From: Bin34 sp965219935
GTDB lineage: Bacteria > Chloroflexota > Anaerolineae > Caldilineales > Caldilineaceae
Length of the DNA stretch: 64,000 bases
Assembly (NCBI GenBank): GCA_965219935.1
Contig: CBDCOU010000003.1
Coordinates: forward strand, 3,100,001-3,164,000
Direction of reading: 5' to 3'
Shown: positions 1 to 7,925 of the stretch, piece by piece
Numbering within the stretch: the first letter of the stretch is position 1
Layout of the letters: every line of letters starts with the position of its first letter
Translations under genes and position numbers: made by a program
The notes under the pieces: model-generated
What the model saw: the letters and a program-made list of their open reading frames with translations, nothing else
Databases searched by the model: none
What the model was told of the DNA's origin: nothing

Positions 1-2
1 TG

Positions 3-623
3 TTGCAGGCGCTCCTGCTAAACGTCAAGGTGCGCGGCCTGCAGCTCTTCCGCACGTTGGCAATCGTGCCCGGCACCGTACCCGCGGCAGGCGCGGCGGC
101 CGTGTCGGTTTTCATTTGGAGCCCTGGGCTGGGGTTGATCAACAGCATATTGGAATGGTTGGGCCTGCCCTGGCGGCAAAGTTGGATCACGGATCCGGTG
201 ATGGTCAAGTGGATCTTCATCTTCATGACAATCCAGGGCGGCATCGGCATGCTGATCTTCCTGGCCGGTCTGCAAAACGTGCCCCAAGAGCTCTACGACG
301 CTTCCAAGATGGACGGTGCCCACAGCGTGCAGACCCTGTTCAGTGTCACGCTGCCCATGCTGACCCCCTACACCCTCTTCAACCTGCTGACCAGCCTGAT
401 TGGGGCGTTCCAGTACTTTACGGCCCCCATGCTGATGACCGGCGGCGGTCCGGCCGGCGGGTCCACCTTCTATGCCCAGTTGATCTACGAAAATGCATTT
501 AAGTTTTTCAGGATGGGGCACGCGGCCGCGTTGGCGTGGATCCTGTTCATCATTTGCGTGGTGATCGTGTTCGCGGTCTTCCGCTCGTCGGCAAGCTGGG
601 TCTACTACGAGGGAGGCAACTGA
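3..623 (+). CDS. Carbohydrate ABC transporter permease, MalF/UgpA type (5' end outside window)
   Basis: This is an inner-membrane permease subunit of a family 1 sugar ABC importer. The visible 206 residues hold about four hydrophobic segments and the EAA loop that contacts the ATPase (YDASKMDGAHSVQTLF, about residues 99-114), followed by TLPMLTP. The N-terminal membrane segments are missing because the reading frame runs off the left edge; the TTG at position 3 is probably internal. The stop lies four bases before the next permease, so the two are co-transcribed and should form the heterodimeric channel. The substrate-binding protein is probably the convergent gene downstream. No ATPase gene is visible; these systems often share an MsmK-like ATPase encoded elsewhere. 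Confidence 0.9.
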   Translation: MQALLLNVKVRGLQLFRTLAIVPGTVPAAGAAAVSVFIWSPGLGLINSILEWLGLPWRQSWITDPVMVKWIFIFMTIQGGIGMLIFLAGLQNVPQELYDASKMDGAHSVQTLFSVTLPMLTPYTLFNLLTSLIGAFQYFTAPMLMTGGGPAGGSTFYAQLIYENAFKFFRMGHAAALAWILFIICVVIVFAVFRSSASWVYYEGGN

Positions 624-627
624 GGCC

Positions 628-1521
628 ATGGCCGGCCTTTCCACGACGCGGGACCAGAGGATGGGTGGTTTCTACCTCGGGATGCGATCCCGAAGAGCCC
701 TGCAACACACCATTGCCTACCTGCTGATCGCCGCAATGCTGGTCATTGCATTGATGCCCCTGGCATGGATGTTCGGCACCTCCTTCAAGACGCTGGATCA
801 GATGCGGATCACCGTTCCCATCCAGTGGATCCCGAACCCGGTAACGCTCGAGAATTATGTCAAGGGCTGGGCTGCACGCGACTGGCTGCACTATCTGCGC
901 AATACGGTGTTCCTAGCCGTATTCGTTGGCATCCCCACCATGCTTTCTTGCACCTTGGCCGCCTACGCCTTTGCGCGCATGAAGTTCCCCGGCAGCGAAG
1001 CGTTGATGCTGATCAACATCAGTCTGATGTTAATCCCGGACCAGGTAACGCTCGTACCCCGATTCGTGATGATGGCCCGCATGGGTTGGGTGGGAACCTG
1101 GCTGCCGGCGATTTTGCCCTCCATGCTGGCCCTCAATCCGGCGATGGTCTTCGTACTGCGCCAGTTCTTTCGCGCCATTCCCAACGACCTGTCCGATGCC
1201 GCCCGGATAGACGGCTGTCACGATTTGGGAATCTTCTGGCGCATCGTCCTGCCGCTGTCCAGACCGATCCTGGCCCTGCAGATTGTGTTGATCACATCCT
1301 GGGCCTGGAACGAACTGCTCTTTGCCCTCCTCTACCTCAAGGACAAGAGCATGCAGACGCTGACCTTGGCGATGCAAGGCTTCATCGGCATCCGCGAAGA
1401 CACGGCCTGGGGCCAGATGATGGCCATGTCGGTGCTGATGTCGCTGCCCATGATGGTGCTCGCCTACTACGGACAGCGCTACTTCACCGAAGGCTTCACC
1501 CTCAGCGGGATCAAGGGCTGA
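628..1521 (+). CDS. Carbohydrate ABC transporter permease, MalG/UgpE type
   Basis: This is the second permease subunit of the sugar importer, 297 residues, close to the normal length. It has an N-terminal membrane helix (about residues 30-50), six predicted membrane segments in total, and the EAA motif SDAARIDGCHDLGIFWRIVLP (about residues 189-209). The C-terminus ends in EGFTLSGIKG, a very common ending in MalG-like permeases. The ATG at 628 follows the upstream stop by four bases; later ATGs at 661 and 682 are possible starts because the first 18 residues are not conserved in the family. It is transcribed with the preceding permease. Confidence 0.92.
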   Translation: MAGLSTTRDQRMGGFYLGMRSRRALQHTIAYLLIAAMLVIALMPLAWMFGTSFKTLDQMRITVPIQWIPNPVTLENYVKGWAARDWLHYLRNTVFLAVFVGIPTMLSCTLAAYAFARMKFPGSEALMLINISLMLIPDQVTLVPRFVMMARMGWVGTWLPAILPSMLALNPAMVFVLRQFFRAIPNDLSDAARIDGCHDLGIFWRIVLPLSRPILALQIVLITSWAWNELLFALLYLKDKSMQTLTLAMQGFIGIREDTAWGQMMAMSVLMSLPMMVLAYYGQRYFTEGFTLSGIKG

Positions 1522-1539
1522 GACGAAGCGCGGCGGGCC

Positions 1540-2151
1540 GTGCCGGTGTTGGCGGGACATCCCCGTCCCGATGAGCAATTGAACGCCAGGCCCTTCTTCA
1601 CCTCCCGTCGGGAGCGGCGCCTCTGGGGCTGGACGCTGGCCGTGGTGGCGGCGATCTACTCCACACTTGGCTGGGCACCCGCCCTAGCCAAGTTTCTGCG
1701 CGATCGCGGTCTGCTCGACGGCCTTTTCGTACTCGGTCTGCTCCTGATCGGTGCAGCCATCCTCACACAAGCACTGAAGGTGCGGCCGCACGGAACCGAG
1801 ATTGGGGTGGCTCTGGGCATCGTGGCCACCTACCTCCTGGTATTTGTCCGTATGGCAATTCCGGAGGAGCGCACCCACCTGATCGAGTACGGTGTGGTGG
1901 CCATCTTTGTAAAGGAGGCGTTGACCGAACGGGCCAGTCAGGGTCGGCGCGTTCCCGTACCTGCCTTGCTCGCGATCCTGACCACGGCTTTGGTTGGTCT
2001 GCTCGACGAGTGCATCCAGGCCTTCTTGCCCAACCGAGTCTTCGATTCCCGCGACATCCTCTTCAATGGCCTGGCCGCGGTAATGGCAGTGGCGGCCAGT
2101 GTGGCGCTGACGTGGGCACGGCGATGGCGCAACAGAAACCGGCCAAGGTGA
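1540..2151 (+). CDS. VanZ-like membrane protein
   Basis: A 203-residue membrane protein of the VanZ/teicoplanin-resistance-like family. Several hydrophobic segments are visible (about residues 29-50, 60-77, 88-106 and 147-165), together with the family signature: ERTHLIEYGVVA (about 110-121), then GLLDECIQAFLPNRVFDSRD (about 154-173), including the DE and the RxFDxxD pattern. The role of most VanZ-like proteins is unknown; some alter teicoplanin susceptibility. The start is a GTG, 18 bases after the permease stop, with further in-frame GTG/TTG codons within nine bases, so the exact start is uncertain. It could be read through from the permease operon. Confidence 0.75.
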   Translation: MPVLAGHPRPDEQLNARPFFTSRRERRLWGWTLAVVAAIYSTLGWAPALAKFLRDRGLLDGLFVLGLLLIGAAILTQALKVRPHGTEIGVALGIVATYLLVFVRMAIPEERTHLIEYGVVAIFVKEALTERASQGRRVPVPALLAILTTALVGLLDECIQAFLPNRVFDSRDILFNGLAAVMAVAASVALTWARRWRNRNRPR

Positions 2152-2299
2152 AAGGTACGGGGGCAGGGCAAGCGGCATCCTCGACCGTAGGTGTCCGGGG
2201 CCTGCACTGTAGAATCGGGGCTGTCAGGCACGGGAGCTGCATTCCCTGTCCGGCGGAGAGTCCGGTGTCCGCCGGGCTCTCATGTTTATGCGTGCCATT

Positions 2300-2612
2300 A
2301 TGCTGCAAGCGCACAAATTTGCGCAAGTTTGAAACGGCCCTGGCCCCTGAAGCACAGGACTGGCTGTCAACCGCTCGCTATAGGCCCCAAACGAAACCGG
2401 AAATCACAGGCCGTCTTCCACTGCGTCTCGTGCGGCCTCCGTATGCACGCCGACCACAATGCGGCGATCAACATCCTGATACGTTATCTGCGTGCTGTGG
2501 CCCGCGGGACAGGGGCAACGGCACGGTGAGCAGCGTTCTCAGGGAGACAGCCCTGACCCGTGAACAGGATATTCCCGCTGAGTCAGGTATAAAAGTCCCC
2601 AATCATACCTAG
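2300..2612 (+). pseudogene. IS200/IS605-family TnpB remnant, internally deleted
   Basis: Only the two ends of a TnpB gene survive. At 2300 an ATG opens MLQAHKFA, like the usual TnpB N-terminus, and stops within a few codons. About 80 bases later the zinc-finger end appears in another frame: KRNRKSQAVFHCVSCG (about 2389-2436), then HADHNAAINIL, containing the conserved D-x-NAA-x-NI motif. The middle with the RuvC aspartate and glutamate is gone and the frame is disrupted, so no nuclease can be made. The remnant ends close to the inverted repeat at 2611-2644, which could be part of the element's right end. Confidence 0.7.
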
Positions 2613-2644
2613 CCAGAGAGACCCGGGACAGGGCCTCTCTGGCT
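2611..2644 (+). terminator. Hairpin: rho-independent terminator or IS605 right-end stem
   Basis: A perfect 10-bp inverted repeat (AGCCAGAGAG at 2611-2620 and CTCTCTGGCT at 2635-2644) with a 14-base loop is followed by TTT on the plus strand. It lies between the TnpB remnant and the stop of the convergent binding-protein gene. On the plus strand it has terminator form; it may also be the subterminal hairpin of the dead IS605-type element. Confidence 0.55.
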
Positions 2645-2650
2645 TTTGAC

Positions 2651-4072
2651 TTACGCGTTGTCTATGGCTTCCCAAGCCTGGTCGGTGGCTTCCTGTACCA
2701 GTTTCTTGCAGTTCAACATGGCCTCTTCGGGCGTCATGACCTTGGACAGCGCGTTCCGCGCTGCATTGTCCATCTCTACCCAGTATTGCAGAGCGGCCAA
2801 TCCCATCACGCTTCCACAGCCGTGGGTCCAGTTTTGCAGAGCATCCACAGTCAGTTCCCAGGTGCGCTGTTCCGTCTCTCCCAACTGGAGAATATATTTC
2901 TGCTCCATGGCTTCCACGGCCGGCAGGTAACAGGCAAGGCGTGGCCAGAATTGGGGATCCCCTTCCAGTTGTTCCCGTTCCCAGGTGCGCTTCGCATCTG
3001 CAAGATCCGCAGCTGCCAAGGCATCCCAGCCATCAATACCCGTAAACCATTGCATGACCTCGAAAGCTTCAGCGGGATGCTGCGAATCCGGTGCCATCAC
3101 GATGTTGAATCCACAGGACCAAGTGCTCTTCTCGCCCCCCGGGGGAATAGGCATTGGCGCCGTATCCCACACTATGCCGGGAGACCGCAGGATATCTCTC
3201 ACCACCCAGTTACCGGTAGCGGACATCGACACTTTACCGGCAATGAAGGGATCCCCCAGGCCCGCCGAATTGACTGATTGCTGAAAGGCATTGGCCGCCT
3301 CAAAGTCCCCCACATAATTGTCGTAGAAGTTGACCAGCCAGGTCAGGACCTCGATCCATTTCGGATCATCACAGAGAATGGTCCGCTTGTCGTCACTGAT
3401 GGCCGGAGCTTTGGCCAGAAAACCGTACAGCCACATCCACGAGTTGCCCCAGAGATACGGCACAAAACCGTAGCGCTCTACTTCATCACCTTCCCGGCGA
3501 TCCAGGGCGGCCGTGTATTCTTCCAGTTCGGCCCAGGTAGTGGGGGGCTGATCCGGATCCAGGCCTGCTTCCGCGAAATGTTCCTTATTCCAATACAGAT
3601 AGCGGACATCGGTGTCCCAGGGCATACCGTAAGTCCTGCCTTCCCATGTGGATTCGTCCAGCTGAACCGGCGAAAAGTCTCCCCGGCCCAGACCAGCAGC
3701 AGCAAATTGGTCGGTAAGATCCTGATACAGTCCTTTGGCCGCAAACTGCAGGAACGTGTGTCGGCCTTGAATGGCCGTATCAGGTCCCGTTCCGGCGGCG
3801 ACCGCGGTCAGGTACTTCTGATCCCCAAACACGATATCCCCGATTTCCGTGGAATTCACTTCAATATGGGGCAGGGAATCAGGGACAGCTTCCCACTGGG
3901 CTTCCCAGACAGGTCCCCCAAAGCCCCAATGGTTCAGGGTAACGGTCTCCATGGTGGGTGCCGCTTCGTCAGCGGCCGGCATGGGGGCTTCGCAGGCGGC
4001 CAAGGCCAAACCGACGGCAGACGCACCGGATACCTGCAGGAAGCGGCGACGTGACAAAATTGTGTTCGACAT
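2651..4072 (-). CDS. Sugar ABC transporter substrate-binding lipoprotein (family 1), Tat-exported
   Basis: An extracellular substrate-binding protein of a carbohydrate ABC importer, 473 residues from the ATG at 4072. This start is preferred over an upstream in-frame codon at 4159 because a GGAG lies upstream of it and it begins directly with the export signal. The N-terminus shows the twin-arginine motif SRRRFLQ (residues 7-13), a hydrophobic stretch and the lipobox LAAC, so the mature protein should be anchored by a lipidated cysteine. The body has family 1 features such as the GTGPDT and GMPWDTDVRYLYWNKEHF segments. It converges with the permease genes at the window's start, its likely partners despite the opposite strand. 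Confidence 0.9.
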   Translation of the reverse strand: MSNTILSRRRFLQVSGASAVGLALAACEAPMPAADEAAPTMETVTLNHWGFGGPVWEAQWEAVPDSLPHIEVNSTEIGDIVFGDQKYLTAVAAGTGPDTAIQGRHTFLQFAAKGLYQDLTDQFAAAGLGRGDFSPVQLDESTWEGRTYGMPWDTDVRYLYWNKEHFAEAGLDPDQPPTTWAELEEYTAALDRREGDEVERYGFVPYLWGNSWMWLYGFLAKAPAISDDKRTILCDDPKWIEVLTWLVNFYDNYVGDFEAANAFQQSVNSAGLGDPFIAGKVSMSATGNWVVRDILRSPGIVWDTAPMPIPPGGEKSTWSCGFNIVMAPDSQHPAEAFEVMQWFTGIDGWDALAAADLADAKRTWEREQLEGDPQFWPRLACYLPAVEAMEQKYILQLGETEQRTWELTVDALQNWTHGCGSVMGLAALQYWVEMDNAARNALSKVMTPEEAMLNCKKLVQEATDQAWEAIDNA

Positions 4073-4167
4073 AGGGTCGGTTTCTCCATTCCATACTGAT
4101 GGATTTTGATCGCCAAAAGGCTTGGAGACCTCCATGGGTAGTGATCCTACCATGGACAAAAACGGTG

Positions 4168-4195
4168 ACTGTTCACGTACGGCACTGTTTCACGT
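4168..4195. promoter_or_regulatory. Tandem direct repeat upstream of the binding-protein gene
   Basis: ACTGTTCACGT (4168-4178) and ACTGTTTCACGT (4184-4195) repeat at a 16-base interval, about 100 bases upstream of the minus-strand binding-protein start. A tandem repeat here could be a regulator binding site. The evidence is the repeat and its position only. Confidence 0.3.
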
Positions 4196-4393
4196 TCGTT
4201 GATTTTGAGTATCCGTTCACTGTCAACTGGCCGGCTCGCCTGAATTCCAGACCGACTGATTTGATGGTGATTGGTACAGCGCGCCTATCGCTATCATTCG
4301 TGGCTTTTCTGACCAATGTCAACGAGATTGAAACTGTGCCTTCACGTACCGCTGCTTGGGGCTGTCTGACGGCCTGACGAGGGCTGCACGGGG

Positions 4394-4945
4394 TTGCGCC
4401 ACACTGAGGCGGTGCCCGCCATGTCCACGCCGCCTCTCTCCGACCATCTGGCCGTTGTAGCCGCCGACCTCACTTGGGCCGGCCATCCGGTGGTGGCGGG
4501 GCTGGTCGTGGCGGTGGACGCGCAGGCCACGGAACTGGCCGCCCTGCACTGGGACTTCATCGCCATCCATCCCTACGATGACGGCAACGGACACCTGGCG
4601 CGCTGGCTGGTCAATTGGATGCGCGTAAACACCGGTTATCCGCCGCTGGTCATCACACTGGAGCAACGCGACGACTATTTGGGGACCCTGTCGGGGATGC
4701 AGACGGGGAATGTGCCGGCAGAGGAAGCGGTGGTGCGCCCCCTACGGAACTTCCTGGCGGCATGTCTGGCCGAGAGCTTGGATTTCGCTACGGCCGTAGC
4801 GGGGGGCAGCTCCGACCCCACCTGGAACAATGCGGACGCAAATCCGCAGCGTCCCGATTGGGATGCCAACACCTACCCGTTGGATGCAACAGTTCCTTGG
4901 CTACGGACGCAGGACCAACCCAACGACACTGTGCTCAAGGCATGA
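4394..4945 (+). pseudogene. Fic-domain protein fragment
   Basis: The 183-residue reading frame carries the active-site region of a Fic (AMP-transferase-like) domain. ELAALHWDFIAIHPYDDGNG (about residues 47-66) contains the HPFxDGN core, followed by RWLVNWMRVNTGYPPLVI and a YLGTL segment typical of the helices after the motif. Two things suggest a non-functional remnant. The roughly 150 residues that normally precede the motif are absent, leaving 45 unrelated residues, and the first arginine of HPFxDGNGRxxR is His. The C-terminal 50 residues are not recognisable. It stands alone, with no antitoxin-like partner. A shortened functional Fic protein is less likely. Confidence 0.6.
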
Positions 4946-4977
4946 AGGAGACATCGCCGCTGAACCCGGATTTTCCG

Positions 4978-6363
4978 CTATATCTCGGGCCGCAGACAAC
5001 GACCATGCCCTGGTTCCATCACGATTTGGCCATCCGTAAACACGACCTGTCCCCGGACCATGGTGGTTGACACTTGGCCTCGCAACTTGCGCCCGTGATA
5101 GGCATGCATGTTGCGTCCCCCTTTGGAGAAAGTCCGGTCCTTGTTGAAGGTCCAGTCCCGGTTCATATCGACCAGGGTCAGGTCCGCATCATGATCGGGA
5201 GCGATTTGTCCCTTGCCTTTCAGGCGGAACAGCTGTGAGGCCCTGTGGCTCATCAGCCGGGCCAACGCGGGCAGGGTCAGACGCCCCTGGTTCACGGCGG
5301 TCAGCATCAGGGGCAGCATGGCTTCCAGGCCGGGAACCCCGGCCGTGGCCCGAAAGATGTCGTCCTGCCCCACCTCCTTTTCGGCGGGGATGTAGGGCGA
5401 GTGATCCGTGCCGATGACATCAATGGTCCCGTCCAGCAGGTAGGGCCACAGTTGTTCCACCTCGTCGGCCGTGCGCAGGGCCGGGTTGCACTTGGCAAAG
5501 GGTCCGTGCCGGTTCAGTTCCTCCATGGTCAGAAACAGGTACTGGGGACAGGTTTCGACCGAGACGTTGACACCCTTGGCCTTGGCCTCCTTCACCAGTT
5601 GGGCCGCCTTGTGGCTTGACAGATGCACTATCTGCACCCGATTCCCGAACAGTTCGGCAAAGACCAGGATGCCGGCCACGGACAGGTCCTCCACAATCGG
5701 GGGCGCGCTCCGGGCATGGGCAATCCCCTTGGTCTCGCCGCTGGCCTGCACCTTGCGCAGAAACAAATCCAGCAGGCCGGCGTGTTCGCAGTGGAAGCAG
5801 TGGAGCAGGTTGGTCTGGCCCACGGCCTGCATCAGGTCGTACAAGTCGGCAACATTGGGGCAACAGAGGCCCACGAATTCCTCTTCCCGCCCCGGAGGCG
5901 GCAGGGTCATGAAGGTCTTGAGGGCGATGGCCCCCGCCTCCGCCATGCGGGGGATTTCCTCCATGTTGTCCGGGGATATGGAACCGTACAGGCCAAAGTC
6001 GATCAGGGCGTGCGGTTCCAATTGCGTCATCCGGTTACTCAACACGGCCGCCGAGTTGACGGGCGGATCGGATATGGGCATTTCCAGCAGCGTGGTGATG
6101 CCTCCCGCCGCCGCCGCGCTCGTGCCCGACACGAAGTCCTCGCGGTCGGGCCGCGCCGGTGCCCGGATGTGCACATGGGTGTCGATCAGTCCCGGCAGGA
6201 TATGGAGTCCCCGGGCATCCATGTGATCACGGGATGAGGGGCGTTCCCGGGCATCAAAGAGGCCGGCAATCCGACCCTCGGCCACGGCGATGGTAGCCGG
6301 AATCACCTTCTCCGGCGTCACCACCTGGCCACCGGTGATCGTCAAGTCAAAGTCGCCGGCCAT
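4978..6363 (-). CDS. Allantoinase / dihydroorotase-family cyclic amidohydrolase
   Basis: A cytosolic zinc amidohydrolase of 461 residues that opens cyclic amides; allantoinase is the most likely activity, with dihydroorotase or hydantoinase as alternatives. The metal motif DTHVH (residues 61-65) lies at the end of the first barrel strand. The carboxylated lysine is K149 in AIALKTFM, further histidines lie near HCFHCEH and VHLSSHKA, and the catalytic aspartate is in GTDHSPY. The start at 6363 is set by AAGGAGG ten bases upstream; the frame extends further upstream without family similarity. It is the second gene of an operon, 25 bases after an M20-family allantoate amidohydrolase/carbamoylase. 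That pairing supports ureide or hydantoin catabolism. Confidence 0.85.
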   Translation of the reverse strand: MAGDFDLTITGGQVVTPEKVIPATIAVAEGRIAGLFDARERPSSRDHMDARGLHILPGLIDTHVHIRAPARPDREDFVSGTSAAAAGGITTLLEMPISDPPVNSAAVLSNRMTQLEPHALIDFGLYGSISPDNMEEIPRMAEAGAIALKTFMTLPPPGREEEFVGLCCPNVADLYDLMQAVGQTNLLHCFHCEHAGLLDLFLRKVQASGETKGIAHARSAPPIVEDLSVAGILVFAELFGNRVQIVHLSSHKAAQLVKEAKAKGVNVSVETCPQYLFLTMEELNRHGPFAKCNPALRTADEVEQLWPYLLDGTIDVIGTDHSPYIPAEKEVGQDDIFRATAGVPGLEAMLPLMLTAVNQGRLTLPALARLMSHRASQLFRLKGKGQIAPDHDADLTLVDMNRDWTFNKDRTFSKGGRNMHAYHGRKLRGQVSTTMVRGQVVFTDGQIVMEPGHGRCLRPEI

Positions 6364-6388
6364 GCCATGGCCCTCCTTGGTGAAACCT

Positions 6389-7624
6389 TCAATTGTCGGA
6401 ATCCAGCATTCCGTCCAGATGCAACAGGGCGGTTCCCAGAACCTGGGCGCCGGCCACACAGTCCTCGGACGGCGTATATTCGTCGGGGGAATGGCTCACC
6501 CCGTTGTGGCTGGGCACAAACAGCATGGCCTGCGGGGCAAGGTCCGCCATGCACATGGCGTCGTGACCGGCTCCGCTGGCCATCCGCGCATAGGCATACC
6601 CGTTGTCCTCGCAGGCTGCCACCAGGGCCTGTACCAGCAGGGGATCCGAATCCACGGGCGGCTTGTTCGAGGTCTGCACGAAGGCCGCCTGCAATTTCCC
6701 CGCCTCTTCCTCCAACTGGCGTTCCGCCAGATCCAGCACGCTCTCATCCAGACCACGGATTTCCAGGTTGATGATCACCTGCCCCGGAATGACATTGGGA
6801 GAGCCCGGCAGGATGTCCATCTTCCCCACGGTGCCGACGATGCCATGCTGCTCGGCCACCGCCTTGACCTGGAGAATGTAGGGTGCCGCCATGACCAGGG
6901 CGTCCTGCCGGTCCTGCATCAGGGTGGTGCCGGCATGGTTGGCGTACCCGTTGACCGTGACCTCGTACCGGCGAATGCCCGCGATGCCCTCCACAACCCC
7001 TATCGGCTTTCGCTGGGTTTCCAAACGCCGGCCCTGTTCAATGTGCAGTTCCAGAAAGGCGGCCGGGCCTTCGGTGCGCCGGGCCGCGGTGACCCGATCC
7101 GGATCCAATCCGGCATCCCGCAGGTGATCCGCCACGGTGCGGCTGTCCCATGCCCGGTGGTTGACAACGTCCGGGGCCAGGGTTCCCGCCATGGCCCGAC
7201 TGCCAAAGGTGGCACCGGACATCGTTGCTTCCTCGGCGGCGAAGTTGACGACTTCAACGGGGTGGCGCAAACGACGGTTCCCCTGATGCAGGGCCCGCAC
7301 GACGGCCAAGGCCGACAACACGCCCAAGGCACCATCGTACCGGCCTCCGTTGGGCACGGTATCGGTATGGGAACCCAGGGCAATGGGAGCCAACTTGTCC
7401 TCCGTTCCCGGATACACCCAGGTGTCATTGCCGGCACTGTCCGTGGTTTCGGACAGGCCCAGCGCGGAGAATTCGGCCCTAACCCATTCCCGGCCTTCCC
7501 GGTCCTCCCGGCTATAGGCAATGCGCGTCACGCCCCCGTGTGCATCCGCACCGATGGCGGCCAGAGTTTCCAAATCGCGTACCAGTTGGTCGCCGTCTAT
7601 CTGCAGCGATGGTTGCCTGGGCAT
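6389..7624 (-). CDS. Allantoate amidohydrolase / N-carbamoyl-L-amino-acid hydrolase (M20 family)
   Basis: A binuclear-metal amidohydrolase of 411 residues, the usual length. Visible ligands and catalytic residues: H86 in GSHTDTV, D97 in YDGALGV, E131-E132 in NFAAEEAT, the histidine of LELHIEQG, and the C-terminal histidine of PSHNGVSHSP. LELHIEQG and the RFDG-like loop place it with AllC, HyuC and beta-ureidopropionase rather than with the M20 peptidases. It cleaves a carbamoyl or ureido group from the product of a cyclic amidase, which fits the allantoinase-like gene following it 25 bases downstream. The three possible substrates (allantoate, N-carbamoyl amino acid, ureidopropionate) cannot be separated by eye. 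Confidence 0.88.
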   Translation of the reverse strand: MPRQPSLQIDGDQLVRDLETLAAIGADAHGGVTRIAYSREDREGREWVRAEFSALGLSETTDSAGNDTWVYPGTEDKLAPIALGSHTDTVPNGGRYDGALGVLSALAVVRALHQGNRRLRHPVEVVNFAAEEATMSGATFGSRAMAGTLAPDVVNHRAWDSRTVADHLRDAGLDPDRVTAARRTEGPAAFLELHIEQGRRLETQRKPIGVVEGIAGIRRYEVTVNGYANHAGTTLMQDRQDALVMAAPYILQVKAVAEQHGIVGTVGKMDILPGSPNVIPGQVIINLEIRGLDESVLDLAERQLEEEAGKLQAAFVQTSNKPPVDSDPLLVQALVAACEDNGYAYARMASGAGHDAMCMADLAPQAMLFVPSHNGVSHSPDEYTPSEDCVAGAQVLGTALLHLDGMLDSDN

Positions 7625-7884
7625 CGTTGGATCCGATCCTCACTGTGACTGGAGAGTGTGGCCCTCCCACCCGATTCTGGCACATAACCTGATCCTCATT
7701 CCGCTACCGGGTTGCAGTTGTCCGGACCGGCTCGGGTGAGGATTGGACAGTTTGGTCACCGGATCTTGAGCGGAACCAGGCGGCGTGACAGGTGGCAACC
7801 CCTGGCCATCCGGGTTCAGGGCCCTGAAGTATCGGGCAAACCATCAATGTGGCGGCTTGCCGCGGGGACTCGACTGCTACTTCG

Positions 7885-7890
7885 TAGAAT
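7885..7890 (+). promoter_or_regulatory. Putative -10 element (TAGAAT)
   Basis: TAGAAT, 36 bases before the ATG at 7926 of the phosphotransferase-like gene. The same hexamer stands 92-97 bases upstream of the genes at 10851 and 58190. No convincing TTGACA-like -35 is seen. Confidence 0.3.
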
Positions 7891-7925
7891 GCCGGGTCCA
7901 CAGGCTCCCGTTGAGAGGAATTCCC

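Noticed and set aside
4099..4377. 92-codon plus-strand frame upstream of the Fic fragment
   Set aside because: It crosses the promoter region of the binding-protein gene and shows no similarity to the missing Fic half.
6290..7648. Long plus-strand open frame (452 codons) opposite the carbamoylase gene
   Set aside because: It is antisense to a gene with complete M20 motifs and reads as histidine/glycine-rich sequence without any domain.
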